Assembly (NCBI GenBank): GCA_934728355.1
Contig: CAKVEA010000008.1
Span: 1 to 30,409 of the forward strand
DNA from: an uncultured Eubacteriales bacterium
GTDB taxonomy: Bacteria > Bacillota > Clostridia > Oscillospirales > Acutalibacteraceae
Length of the DNA stretch: 30,409 nucleotides
Reading direction: 5' to 3'
Part shown: piece by piece, positions 15,721-23,816 of the stretch
Position numbering within the stretch: the stretch's first letter is position 1
How the letters are laid out: every line of letters starts with the position of its first letter
Program-made: the position numbers and the translations under genes
The notes under the pieces: model-generated
What the model saw: the letters and a program-made list of their open reading frames with translations, nothing else
The model's database searches: none
Told to the model about the DNA's origin: nothing

Positions 15721-16765
15721 CTATTTTATAGAGCGTTGGAAAGATTTAGACGAACAGGCAAACTCTGCAAACGAAAGCATACAGCAACTGTTTTATTATA
15801 ATATGTTCTATCTGCGTGCTTTGGAAGGCGATATTAAAACAACCACGCCCGGTGTTCGAAAATATTACCTGGATGGTAATTCCAAAAGATTATATAAACC
15901 CGAAATACTGGATAATCTGTTTATAATTCTTAATTTATGGAAAGTAGTAAACAAACGAGAAAAAATAGAAGATGAAGCATGGTCTGAAAATCCAAAAATA
16001 AGACAATCACTTGATGTTTTAAACTCTTACCCTAATGAATTTTGGAAGTATCCTGTTGTAGTTTACTACATTTGCCATCGTAAAAAAGAAGATTTTGAAG
16101 TTAAATTTGGGTTATTTTTAAATAAATTAATTAGAGAATTACTTACAAAGTATTTGCTCATACCCACAATCAACGCCGTTAAGCAAGATATTTTGAAATT
16201 AAATTTTGCTATCGTATCTTCCGACACACCTTCATTTGATTTCAAAAATATTGACGTATCAGGGCTTGAAATGCATATTCAAAACCCTAATCGTAATGTA
16301 TTGCGTATGATATTAAAAATATACGCATACGAAAGTCAAAATAATCTTCTTCCTGAAAGTTGGGAAATCGAACATATCTTCCCTAGAAAATGGCAAACTA
16401 ATTATTTCCCGGATGATCGTATACCTGAATCTGTAATCAGAGAAAAAATTGAGCATATAGGTAATAAAACTCCATTTGAAAAGAAACTGAATATAGTAGC
16501 CGGAAATGGATACTTCAGCAAAAAGAAGAAAGAATATGCTAAATCTAGCATTGCTATAACTAAAGCTATTGGCACATCAAAAGAAATAACCGATTGGGAT
16601 ATGGATTCTATTACCAGGCGAGATATTCGTATCTCGGATGCTATTATATCTATAATTAAGAGGTGGAATACTAATTATCTTAACCAATCCAAAGGAACAC
16701 TAAATAAACCCTCTGAGGAGGATTTAATGCGTATTGAGGAATTTAAAAAGAACGGATGGATTTAG
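15721..16765 (+). pseudogene. DUF262/DUF1524 (GmrSD-type) protein, N-terminally truncated
   Basis: From the junction the plus strand encodes about 345 aa beginning F-I-E-R-W-K-D-L-D-E. They contain LQ-type helical segments (IQQLFYYNMFYLRALEGD; TTTPGVRKYYLDGNSKRL; YPNEFWKYPVVVYYICHR). A DUF1524 nuclease domain follows, with the HNH-like motif ESWEIEHIFPRKWQ, then HIGNKTPFEKKLNIVAGNGY. The N-terminal DUF262 (ParB-like NTPase) part is missing. The frame can be extended upstream only through sequence antisense to the HNH remnant, so that extension is fortuitous. GmrSD proteins are type IV restriction enzymes that cut modified DNA. This one should be non-functional without its N-terminus. Confidence 0.8.
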
Positions 16766-16926
16766 AATAATAAGGAAAATAACAAAAAGCCATAAAAGTT
16801 GCAAAACATTAACTTTTTATCCTTTTCTATTAAAATTATAGTTTAACCAAATACCATAATTCAATAATGAATGCACACTTTTTTACCGTGCGAAAGTATG
16901 CAACCTCCTTGAGAGAATTTATAGGA

Positions 16927-16960
16927 AAATGAAACCTTAAACATCAAGGTTTCATTTTTT
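16927..16960 (+). terminator. Strong intrinsic terminator after the DUF1524 remnant
   Basis: AAATGAAACCTT (16927-16938) pairs perfectly with AAGGTTTCATTT (16946-16957) across a 7-nt loop, followed by T's. An A-run before the stem means it could also work on the minus strand. Confidence 0.85.
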
Positions 16961-17242
16961 CGAATTTACTATTCAAATAAGTCCTATAACATGAATTTTT
17001 GAACCTGAAATTTATAATCAAACATAAACAAACCCCAGTATTACTGGGATTTGGGTTGTATCAATATTTGAGTACAAATATGGTACGACTTGTCTTATAG
17101 GTCATAGAGAAACTCAGTATTTAAGCCATTTGTAGTCGATAGTAATGTTTACATCAGTATAAAATCAAAAACATCTGAAAAATATTGTATCAAATTAGAA
17201 AAATAATTATCAACACTTAGATTAATGTAAATGCAAAATACA

Positions 17243-17269
17243 CCTGATAGATTATGCTATCGGGTTTTT
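17243..17269 (+). terminator. Terminator or attenuator ahead of the early operon
   Basis: CCTGATAG (17243-17250) pairs with CTATCGGG (17257-17264) with one G-T pair and a 6-nt loop, followed by TTTTT. It ends only about 30 nt before the first early ATG. It therefore either closes an upstream transcript or attenuates the early operon. Confidence 0.65.
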
Positions 17270-17298
17270 ACATTTTAAAAATAAAAGGAGAAATACAA

Positions 17299-17463
17299 AT
17301 GCAAACAATATTATTAATTACAATAGCGATCTTAGGATTAGTCGGGATCAAAAATTATATAAAAGTAAAAAATTTAGAAAATAGGAGCGAAAAAACTTTT
17401 GCAGAGGTGGAAAAGGCTTTAAATACATTAGAAAGGAAAATTAAAAATAGAAATGGTAGATGA
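17299..17463 (+). CDS. Small membrane-anchored coiled-coil protein (54 aa)
   Basis: AAAGGAGAAAT precedes the ATG. The N-terminus MQTILLITIAILGLVGIKNY is a single membrane helix. It is followed by a charged helical tail with heptad character (VKNLENRSEKTFAEVEKALN). This is a plausible small phage membrane protein of unknown function. It is the first gene of the early operon, and its stop overlaps the next start by 11 bp. An in-frame upstream start at 17254 lies inside the terminator and is unlikely. Confidence 0.6.
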   Translation: MQTILLITIAILGLVGIKNYIKVKNLENRSEKTFAEVEKALNTLERKIKNRNGR

Positions 17464-17674
17464 TAGAGAATATCTCACTCCTCCTGACAAAGAAGCTGCT
17501 AAAGTTTATGAATGCTATTTTTGTGATGATCCAATTTACGAAGGAGAAGAATGTTATTCTATTGATAATTTTATTTATTGTGGAGATTGCATAGACAAAC
17601 ACTTTAAAATTATGGCAGAAAAGCCTGATATAGCAAGTTATTTGGCAGACTTAGAATACCACGATATAAAATAA
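17453..17674 (+). CDS. Small zinc-finger-like protein (73 aa)
   Basis: The sequence contains two paired-cysteine knuckles: 'YECYFCDDPIYEGEECY' (CxxC, then a third Cys) and 'FIYCGDCIDKHF' (CxxC). This matches a LIM- or treble-clef-like zinc site, common in small phage proteins of Firmicutes. The protein is acidic and soluble. The ribosome binding site is weak and the start overlaps the previous gene, so translation is probably coupled. The function is unknown; nucleic-acid or protein binding is a guess from the zinc site. Confidence 0.65.
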   Translation: MVDDREYLTPPDKEAAKVYECYFCDDPIYEGEECYSIDNFIYCGDCIDKHFKIMAEKPDIASYLADLEYHDIK

Positions 17675-17696
17675 TTTTATTTTTGGAGAATTTGTA

Positions 17697-17963
17697 ATGG
17701 AAAATGCTTTAAAAAATGTCGATTCAATAGTAAAAGATAGAAAACTTTCAGTCGGAGCAAAGGCTCTGTTTTTTTATATTTTAAATATTGGAAACACAGA
17801 ATATCCGGACAGAAATACAATAGCTTTTGACTTAAACATATCCAACTGTACACTCGGAAAATACTTAAAAGAACTAACAAAAAGTGGATATATAACTTGC
17901 GTTCAAAACAAAGAAAATGGTAAATTTTCAAAAAATAATTACACTTTAAACATTGGGAAGTGA
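17697..17963 (+). CDS. Winged-helix DNA-binding protein, replisome-organiser N-domain type
   Basis: The protein is 88 aa behind TTGGAGAA. The pattern 'KDRKLSVGAKALFFYILNIG', 'YPDRNTIAFDLNISNCTLGK' and 'YLKELTKSGYITCVQN' is a winged helix-turn-helix of the kind found at the N-terminus of phage replication initiators and in small phage regulators. The recognition helix would be around SNCTLGKYLKEL. It is probably an early regulator or accessory replication protein. No partner domain follows. Confidence 0.75.
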   Translation: MENALKNVDSIVKDRKLSVGAKALFFYILNIGNTEYPDRNTIAFDLNISNCTLGKYLKELTKSGYITCVQNKENGKFSKNNYTLNIGK

Positions 17964-17967
17964 TTTT

Positions 17968-18546
17968 ATGCCAAAGCTGAAATTTAACGAGGAAAAACAT
18001 CAATATTTTTTAGATGATATACCTATCCCTTCTGTTTCTGAAATCATAAAACCTATCTATGACAAAATTTACAAAGGTATAAATAAAAACATTCTCAAGA
18101 GTGCTTCTGATAAAGGCACGAGGATTCATAGAGCAATAGAATTTATGTCAAAATACAATCTAAATAAATTTGACGATGAAACAATTGGATATATCAATGC
18201 TTATAAAAAGTTTAGGAAGGACAATCCCACTTGGAAACTTATGCACTCCGAACTTAGAATGTACAACAAAGCACTACTTTATGGAATGACAATTGATGAA
18301 GTTTACCAAACAGAAATGGGAATAGTCATATGCGACTTAAAAACCACAAGTACTCCGCATTTAAGTGCATGGAGTGTGCAGTTATCTGCATATAAATCCG
18401 GATATGAAAGTCATTATTCTAACGAAAAGATAGTTGACATTTATGTCTTGCAAATATTTAAAGATGAAACTTATAAACTGTACAAGCTAAAGGATAATTT
18501 TTTAGTTTTCTTATCTTGCCTAGAAATTTATAGATTTGAGGTATAA
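17968..18546 (+). CDS. PD-(D/E)XK exonuclease (RecB/Cas4-like), RecT partner
   Basis: From the ATG behind GGAAGTGA the protein is 192 aa. It shows the RecB-type nuclease order. SVSEIIKPIYDKIYKG and DKGTRIHRAIEFM carry the early His. GMTIDEV supplies Asp110. ICDLKTTS supplies Asp123 and Lys125. WSVQLSAYKSGY is the QxxxY motif (about 138-142). This is the alkaline-exonuclease role that makes single-stranded tails for RecT annealing. The gene sits two genes upstream of recT, the usual order in Firmicute phages. Confidence 0.88.
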   Translation: MPKLKFNEEKHQYFLDDIPIPSVSEIIKPIYDKIYKGINKNILKSASDKGTRIHRAIEFMSKYNLNKFDDETIGYINAYKKFRKDNPTWKLMHSELRMYNKALLYGMTIDEVYQTEMGIVICDLKTTSTPHLSAWSVQLSAYKSGYESHYSNEKIVDIYVLQIFKDETYKLYKLKDNFLVFLSCLEIYRFEV

Positions 18547-18548
18547 AA

Positions 18549-19199
18549 ATGAATGAAATTGAAATGAAGAAGCAATCGTTTGATATTCAAAAAGTATCAA
18601 ATGAAATAGAAATTAGCGATAGCGAAAGTCTAAGCATTGTTTTTGAAATACTAAAAGCTGTAAAGAAGCACAAAGAAAACATCACAAATTACTGGAAAAG
18701 TGCTAAAGAATCAGCTAAAAAAACATATCAAAACATACTCTTCAAAGAGAAGCAAATGATTAATGTTTGTGAAAATTCAGAAAAAGTTTTAAAAGATAAA
18801 ATTTTAAGCTACAAACAAATTCAAGCTATTAGATACCAGAAATTAATAAACCAAGCTGAAATTGAACGAAAAAATCAAATAAAAAAAGTTTTAAGTGAAG
18901 CATTAAATTTAAAGATTAGAGGAAAATGTGAAGAATCTAAACTTAAATTTGCAGAACTCGAAAAATTAGAAAGAGCCAAACTGTTGCTAGATTTAAACAA
19001 AAGCCCAAACAAAATAAATACGCAAAAACGATTTAAATGCAAGGTCACTGATAACAAATTAGTACCTTGTTTTTTTAATGAAGTTGAAATTCGGGAAGTA
19101 AACACCAAAAAATTACTAGAGATTAGAAAAGAAATCCCCGGTGTAGAAATCCCCGGAGTAAAATTTTATCAAGATGAGAGTGTGGTGATAAAACTATGA
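18549..19199 (+). CDS. Coiled-coil phage protein between exonuclease and recombinase
   Basis: The protein is 216 aa behind GAGGT. The first 110 residues are helical and highly charged (ILKAVKKHKENITNYWKSAK; LFKEKQMINVCENSEKVLKD), a long coiled coil. The C-terminal part contains KRFKCKVTDNKLVPCFFNEV and ends in PGVEIPGVKFYQDESVVIKL. I know this architecture from phages where it sits beside the RecB-like nuclease and RecT, comparable to the DUF1351 place. It has no catalytic motif and its role in recombination is unproven. The stop overlaps the next start (ATGA). Confidence 0.68.
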   Translation: MNEIEMKKQSFDIQKVSNEIEISDSESLSIVFEILKAVKKHKENITNYWKSAKESAKKTYQNILFKEKQMINVCENSEKVLKDKILSYKQIQAIRYQKLINQAEIERKNQIKKVLSEALNLKIRGKCEESKLKFAELEKLERAKLLLDLNKSPNKINTQKRFKCKVTDNKLVPCFFNEVEIREVNTKKLLEIRKEIPGVEIPGVKFYQDESVVIKL

Positions 19200-20149
19200 A
19201 AATAAACCATATTTACTGTGGAGATGCTGTACAAGTCTTAAAGGATTTTCCTGATGAAAGTATAGATTGTTGTATAACATCGCCCCCTTATTATGCTTTG
19301 CGTGATTATAATAACCCACAACAAATTGGAACAGAAAAGACGAGCCATGAATATATTCAAAAACTTTTAAGTATCTTTTTGGAAATTCATAGAGTTCTTA
19401 AAAAAGACGGTACATTTTGGTTGAATTTAGGAGATACATATTCTTATATTTCACGAGGATCTGGTGGACATGATAAGACAAAATCTAGTGTTCAATTAAA
19501 AAATATGGGCAGTTATTATAAGGATAACATATATGATGTCAATCTAAAATCGTCTAATCTTAAACAAAAAGATCTAATGGGTATTCCGTGGACTATTGCA
19601 TTAGCTTTAAGAAATAAAATTGGATTTTATCTAAGACAAGATATCATTTGGGCAAAACCTAACCCAATGCCAGAAAGTGTGAAAGATAGATGTACTAAAA
19701 GCCACGAATATATTTTTCTTTTATCAAAATCTAAAAAATACTATTTTGATTCAGATGCCATTAAAGAAAAAGCAAATGAAAAAAGTGCCTTACGTTACAA
19801 GTGCCGATTTAATACTGGAACAAAAGAAATGTTTGTAAATAAAAGATTGAGCCAGCACTCGAATACTGCAGGATTTAAAAAATTTACTGGATATAGAAAT
19901 AAACGTGATGTATGGTTTATTCCTCCGAAGGGGTATAAAGGAGCCCATTTTGCAACGTTCCCCGAAGGATTAATAAAGCCTTGTATTTTAGCTGGTTGTC
20001 GTGAAAATGGTATTGTTCTTGATCCATTTTTCGGTAGCGGAACCGTTGGAGTTGTAGCAAAACAATTACACAGAAATTATATAGGTATAGATATAAATGA
20101 AGATTATTGTAGTTTAGCGAAAAAAAGAATTGAGAATGGAGAAGTTTAA
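19196..20149 (+). CDS. DNA methyltransferase, beta class (N4-cytosine or N6-adenine)
   Basis: The protein is 317 aa. Motif IV comes first (CITSPPYYALRDY, about 28-40) and the SAM-binding motif I is late (VLDPFFGSGTVGVVAKQL), the beta-class order. SPPY rather than DPPY favours N4-cytosine, but this is not decisive. Other conserved parts are 'EIHRVLKKDGTFWLNLGDTY', 'IIWAKPNPMPESVKDRC' and 'SHEYIFLLSKS'. The target recognition region lies between. No restriction enzyme is adjacent, so it is an orphan phage methyltransferase, likely protecting phage DNA. The ATG overlaps the previous stop. Confidence 0.92.
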   Translation: MKINHIYCGDAVQVLKDFPDESIDCCITSPPYYALRDYNNPQQIGTEKTSHEYIQKLLSIFLEIHRVLKKDGTFWLNLGDTYSYISRGSGGHDKTKSSVQLKNMGSYYKDNIYDVNLKSSNLKQKDLMGIPWTIALALRNKIGFYLRQDIIWAKPNPMPESVKDRCTKSHEYIFLLSKSKKYYFDSDAIKEKANEKSALRYKCRFNTGTKEMFVNKRLSQHSNTAGFKKFTGYRNKRDVWFIPPKGYKGAHFATFPEGLIKPCILAGCRENGIVLDPFFGSGTVGVVAKQLHRNYIGIDINEDYCSLAKKRIENGEV

Positions 20150-20150
20150 A

Positions 20151-21095
20151 ATGCCTAACGAAACAGCAATGTCAGTATATTTATCAAATGAAAATACAAA
20201 AAAATACTTAAATTCCATACTTGGAAGTCATACCGAACAATTCATTACAAGTTTAACGAGCTTAGCAGGAAGTTCGGAAATGCTGAAAAATTGTGATAGA
20301 AATAGTTTACTTGCTTGTGCTTTAAAAGCAACTTCTCTAGGTTTACCCTTTGACCAAAATTTAGGTTTTGCATGGGCAGTACCTTACAAAAATAGGTCAA
20401 CAGGTATCACAACTGCGACATTCCAAATAGGTGCAAAAGGTTATACTCAATTAGCACTTAGGACAGGACAATACAGATATATAGGCTCAATGGAAGTTAG
20501 AAAAAATGAATACAAAGGTAGAAATTTTGTAGGTGACCCTGAAATAAAATGGCTGCCTGATGATGAAAGAAAAAACTTAGAAGTTGTGGGATATATGGCA
20601 GGAATTGAACTTATAAACGGATTTAGGAAATCAATCTTTTGGACTTGTGAAAAAGTAGAAGAACACGCATTAAGGTATTCACAAAGTTACCGAAAGTACA
20701 AAAAGACTGGTAACTTAAACGATGCTATTTGGGCTTCTGATTTTGATAAAATGGCTGAGAAAACGATCTTAAAATCATTAATATCTAAATACGGAATTAT
20801 GTCAACAGATATGCAAAAAGCTGTTATTTCTGACCATGCAAAACTTAATATTAATCTTGAAACAGGTGAGGAAAATATTAATTATATTGATAATCCTGAA
20901 ATTATTGAGTATGTTACTGGCGAAGAGCAAAAAGAATTGTTAGAAAAATATGGTGTAAACAAAGTTACAAAAACACTAGATATAGTGGGAGTTGAAAGTC
21001 TTAACAAACTAACTAAACCGGATCTAGAAGTTTTTAAAAATATAATTGAAAATGAGGAGATAAAAACAAATGCAAAGAACAATAAAAATATTTGA
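20151..21095 (+). CDS. recT: RecT-family single-strand annealing recombinase
   Basis: With the ATG after GGAGAAG the protein is 314 aa. The family signatures are 'NCDRNSLLACALKATSLGLP', 'NLGFAWAVPY', 'TATFQIGAKGYTQLALRTGQ' and 'VVGYMAGIELINGFRKSIFW'. A later segment reads YGIMSTDMQKAV. It anneals complementary single strands in phage recombination together with the PD-(D/E)XK exonuclease and SSB encoded beside it. The start overlaps the end of the methyltransferase gene, and its own end overlaps ssb by 26 bp. Confidence 0.95.
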   Translation: MPNETAMSVYLSNENTKKYLNSILGSHTEQFITSLTSLAGSSEMLKNCDRNSLLACALKATSLGLPFDQNLGFAWAVPYKNRSTGITTATFQIGAKGYTQLALRTGQYRYIGSMEVRKNEYKGRNFVGDPEIKWLPDDERKNLEVVGYMAGIELINGFRKSIFWTCEKVEEHALRYSQSYRKYKKTGNLNDAIWASDFDKMAEKTILKSLISKYGIMSTDMQKAVISDHAKLNINLETGEENINYIDNPEIIEYVTGEEQKELLEKYGVNKVTKTLDIVGVESLNKLTKPDLEVFKNIIENEEIKTNAKNNKNI

Positions 21096-21468
21096 AGATG
21101 ACAAAATTATTTACGAAAGAAATTTATCTGTAAATACAGCTATTTTAAAGGGTAGGATATATAAAAATCCTACTTCTTTTGGCGAAAGTGTGCATTTTAC
21201 TTTAGAAATATCGGGTGGCAAAGACGCCAAAACAAATGAATGGAGAAAACCGATTTATGCCGATTGTACTGCGTTTGGGGAATTAGGAAGTAAAATTTTA
21301 AATCTCTACAAAGAACGTGATGAAATTTTTGTTGTGTGTAAGTTTTACTCAAACATCAAAGACGGGAAATCATATAAAGGCTTTACCGTAAGAGAAGTTA
21401 TAAACATTAAGAACGAAAATTTTTCTCAAATAAACGAACTCAATAACGATGAAGATATTCCCTTTTAG
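21070..21468 (+). CDS. ssb: Single-stranded DNA-binding protein
   Basis: A 132-aa OB-fold protein. It contains 'LKGRIYKNPTSFGESVHFTL', 'KPIYADCTAFGELGSKILNL' and 'KGFTVREV'. It ends in the acidic tip N-D-E-D-I-P-F, typical for docking partner proteins of bacterial SSBs. GAGGAGAT precedes the ATG. It coats single strands during phage replication and RecT recombination. The N-terminal extension MQRTIKIFEDDKIIYERN is unusual for SSB but common in phage variants of this group. Confidence 0.88.
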   Translation: MQRTIKIFEDDKIIYERNLSVNTAILKGRIYKNPTSFGESVHFTLEISGGKDAKTNEWRKPIYADCTAFGELGSKILNLYKERDEIFVVCKFYSNIKDGKSYKGFTVREVINIKNENFSQINELNNDEDIPF

Positions 21469-21480
21469 GAGGAATTTCAA

Positions 21481-22485
21481 ATGGAAACACAAGAATTCAA
21501 AGGTATCTGGATTCCAAAAGAGATATGCGATCTAGAAAATTTAGGTTGGACGGAAAAAATTATACTCTCAGAAATATTGGCTTTCTCAAAGCAAAACGAA
21601 TGCTACGCTACAAATGAACATTTTTCAAAACTGCTTAAAATCCGGAAAGATAGTGTTTCGAGAACCATTTGTAAACTTGTTAAGCAAGGATATTTAAATT
21701 CAGTTATAAAATATAAGACTGATAAAAAAGAAGTTTTGCAAAGAATCTTGAAATTAAATGAAAATCTTTTTCTTGATAAAAATATTGATGTTTCTCTATG
21801 CTCAAATGCCGATACCTCTATGCATGAATGTCAAAATATTGTAGGCACGCAAGCCTTTACCCCCTCGGCACAAATGCCTAATAGAAAATATAATATAAAT
21901 AATAATAAAAAAATAAATAATACATACGCTCAAAGCGGTGTGCAGACAGAAAATAGGATTCAAGATGAAACAATCCTTGAAAAATTTGAACGTTTTTACA
22001 ATGCCTACCCTAAGAAAAAAAGCAAAGGCAAGGCTCTAAACTGGTTCAAAACACATAAGCCAGAAAGTTCTCTTGTTGACACGATGCTTGAAAGTTTAGA
22101 AAAGCAGAAACTCACAATTGACTGGCAAAAACAAAACGGGCGATATATTCCTTACCCAGCAACGTGGCTAAACGCAAGAGGTTGGGAAAATGAAGTCAGC
22201 CCTCAAGAAATGATTGATGTGTCTGAAAACAGCATATCCAGATTTTTAGCCGTTAAACTGTATGAAGTAATTAAAAATGTACAGTTCAAGCTAAACACCG
22301 ATACTAAAAAACTCATCAAATCATGGACAATTGAAATTGAAAAATATCTATCCATTGAGCGAACGAAAGAACGTGAGGATAGAATTTTTTACGCTATAAA
22401 TTCAGTTGAAAATTCTGAAAAATGGCGAAAAATCATAGTTGATGCAAGAAGTCTAATTAAAAATATTGACTTTATCAGGGAGTGA
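21481..22485 (+). CDS. Replisome organiser / DnaD-like replication protein with N-terminal wHTH
   Basis: The protein is 334 aa behind TAGGAGG. The N-terminus is a winged helix (GIWIPKEICDLENLGWTEKI; HFSKLLKIRKDSVSRTICKL; YLNSVIKYKTD) of the phage replication initiator type. A low-complexity Asn-rich linker follows (NRKYNINNNKKINN). The C-terminal domain contains 'ERFYNAYPKKKSKGKALNWF' and 'YIPYPATWLNARGWENEV', characteristic of phage replication organisers. It probably binds the phage origin and loads the DnaB helicase encoded two genes downstream. The origin itself may lie in the AT-rich linker region near 21880-21920, a guess from other phages that encode their origin in this gene. Confidence 0.85.
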   Translation: METQEFKGIWIPKEICDLENLGWTEKIILSEILAFSKQNECYATNEHFSKLLKIRKDSVSRTICKLVKQGYLNSVIKYKTDKKEVLQRILKLNENLFLDKNIDVSLCSNADTSMHECQNIVGTQAFTPSAQMPNRKYNINNNKKINNTYAQSGVQTENRIQDETILEKFERFYNAYPKKKSKGKALNWFKTHKPESSLVDTMLESLEKQKLTIDWQKQNGRYIPYPATWLNARGWENEVSPQEMIDVSENSISRFLAVKLYEVIKNVQFKLNTDTKKLIKSWTIEIEKYLSIERTKEREDRIFYAINSVENSEKWRKIIVDARSLIKNIDFIRE

Positions 22486-22490
22486 AAAAA

Positions 22491-23816
22491 ATGGATAAAA
22501 CTTTAACACTCGGGAGCTTGTTTGACGGTATTGGAGGATTTCCACTTTGTGCTGAAAAAAACGAAATTAAAACACTATGGGCAAGTGAAATTGAACCATT
22601 TCCTATTGCTGTATCTAGACAGCACTTTCCGGCAATAAACTTTTATGGAAATATAAAAAGTTTAAAAAGTAAATATTTGGAAAAAGTTGATATTATTACT
22701 GCCGGCAGCCCTTGTCAAGATGTTAGCATAGCAGGAAAACGTACAGGATTATCTGGGAATAGATCGGGTTTATTCATGGAAATGATAAGAATAATTAAGG
22801 AGATGAGAGAAATTGAATCTAAAACAAAATTTGAAGAAAAGGAAATCAAACCCCGAATATTACTTTGGGAAAATGTACCCGGAATTTTTAGTTCAAATAA
22901 AGGACAAGACTTCAGAACAGTACTTGAACAAATTTGTAGAATCAAAGATGAAACCATTTCTATTCCTATGCCTAAAAAACACAAATGGAATAAATCTGGA
23001 TGTATCATGGGAAACAATTTCTCACTCGCATGGAGGGTGCTTGATGCTCAATACTTCGGAGTCCCCCAACGAAGAAAAAGAGTGTTTCTTGTCGCAGATT
23101 TTGGAGGACAGTCCGCACCTAAAATACTCTTTGAGCCTTGCTGCTTGTCAAGGAATACTTCAAAGAGCACAAAAGAACGGGAAAATTCTGCCATTAGCTG
23201 TGAAACAAGCATTGGAAAAACAAGTAAAGATATTGACAGAAAATATAGCGAAGTAGCAAGAAACAATATATTTTCTATCTTGCCATTTGATACATCTTTC
23301 TGCACATATTTAAATAATCACAGCAATCCCAAATATGGCGATCCTTGTCCTACTATTTATGCTAATTCTAACGCTCCTAGAATAGCTATAAATCATACTT
23401 GGATAAAAAGTTCCTACAATACATATTTAGAGAACGGTACATCTGTAAGCCTTAAAAGTTCTGGTGAAAATTTATCAATAAGAGATGATGTTATAAGAAA
23501 GCTAACACCTCTCGAATGTGAAAGATTACAAGGATTTCCAGATGATTGGACTTGCTTAGAAACAAAAGAATATATGTCTGATGAAGAATATTGTTTTTGG
23601 TTTGAAGTGTATAAAAATGACAAAATATTAAGAAATAAAACTTTCTTAAAAGATATTTCAAAGAATCAATTGCTTAAATGGTATAACAAATTAAAATGTG
23701 ATAACTCAAGATATAAGGCACTAGGAAATAGCATAGCTATTCCTTGTGTTGATTTTATTATTAAGAGAATTAAAGATATAGCATTTAAAAAAGTAGGGAT
23801 AAAAAATGAGAAATAA
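22491..23816 (+). CDS. dcm: C5 cytosine DNA methyltransferase, intact (dcm copy 2)
   Basis: From ATG behind GGGAGTG the protein is about 441 aa. All key motifs are present: I (LGSLFDGIGGFPLC), IV (GSPCQDVSIAGKR, catalytic Cys), VI (LLWENVPGIF), VIII (GVPQRRKRVFLVADF), IX (LTPLECERLQGFPDDW) and X (YKALGNSIAIPC). It is a homologue of the broken copy on the other side of the window but clearly diverged. It is an orphan methyltransferase, probably protecting phage DNA or mimicking host modification. A second reading frame nested in the motif VIII to target-recognition region is open and conserved (next entry). It overlaps dnaB by 11 bp. Confidence 0.95.
   Translation: MDKTLTLGSLFDGIGGFPLCAEKNEIKTLWASEIEPFPIAVSRQHFPAINFYGNIKSLKSKYLEKVDIITAGSPCQDVSIAGKRTGLSGNRSGLFMEMIRIIKEMREIESKTKFEEKEIKPRILLWENVPGIFSSNKGQDFRTVLEQICRIKDETISIPMPKKHKWNKSGCIMGNNFSLAWRVLDAQYFGVPQRRKRVFLVADFGGQSAPKILFEPCCLSRNTSKSTKERENSAISCETSIGKTSKDIDRKYSEVARNNIFSILPFDTSFCTYLNNHSNPKYGDPCPTIYANSNAPRIAINHTWIKSSYNTYLENGTSVSLKSSGENLSIRDDVIRKLTPLECERLQGFPDDWTCLETKEYMSDEEYCFWFEVYKNDKILRNKTFLKDISKNQLLKWYNKLKCDNSRYKALGNSIAIPCVDFIIKRIKDIAFKKVGIKNEK
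23044..23256 (+). CDS. Possible nested small protein (70 aa) in the +1 frame of dcm copy 2
   Basis: The ATG follows GGAGGG at a 6-nt spacing. The 70-codon product begins MLNTSESPNEEKECFLSQIL, then carries KYSLSLAACQGILQRAQKNG and GKILPLAVKQALEKQ. The same alternative frame in the broken dcm copy gives 'LSQIL', 'KYYLSPKACRGILRRASERG' and 'GKELPKVLETALRRQ', with the same SD-ATG arrangement (GGAGAG, 6 nt). About half the residues are identical between the two, whereas in the second half of this segment the methyltransferase frame itself is only about 20% identical. The SD overlaps the conserved W-R-V codons and could be fortuitous. I recall similar ACxGILRRA sequences in phage proteins but cannot verify this. 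The function is unknown. Confidence 0.45.
   Translation: MLNTSESPNEEKECFLSQILEDSPHLKYSLSLAACQGILQRAQKNGKILPLAVKQALEKQVKILTENIAK

Larger units (their letters stand above)
16766..17298. other. Gene-poor stretch between the two modules
   Basis: There is no convincing protein gene. It holds two good hairpin terminators (separate entries). A third hairpin at 17034-17048 (CCCAG/CTGGG) is followed by GTTTGTTT on the minus strand. A 21-codon mini-ORF starts at the ATG at 16867 (M-N-A-H-F-F-T-V-R-K) and its stop falls in the 16927 hairpin. TATA-rich stretches near 17160-17230 may include the early promoter, but I find no hexamer pair worth calling. A divergent repressor or integrase, expected in a complete early region, is not here. 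Confidence 0.6.

Noticed and set aside
16981..17240. CRISPR repeat/leader, att core or early promoter in the gene-poor stretch
   Set aside because: No repeat occurs twice, no integrase is nearby, and no convincing -35/-10 pair was found.
22813..23043. Upstream part of the long alternative frame inside dcm copy 2
   Set aside because: It has no ribosome binding site at its first ATG, and I saw no conservation comparable to that of the part after 23044. Only the latter is reported.
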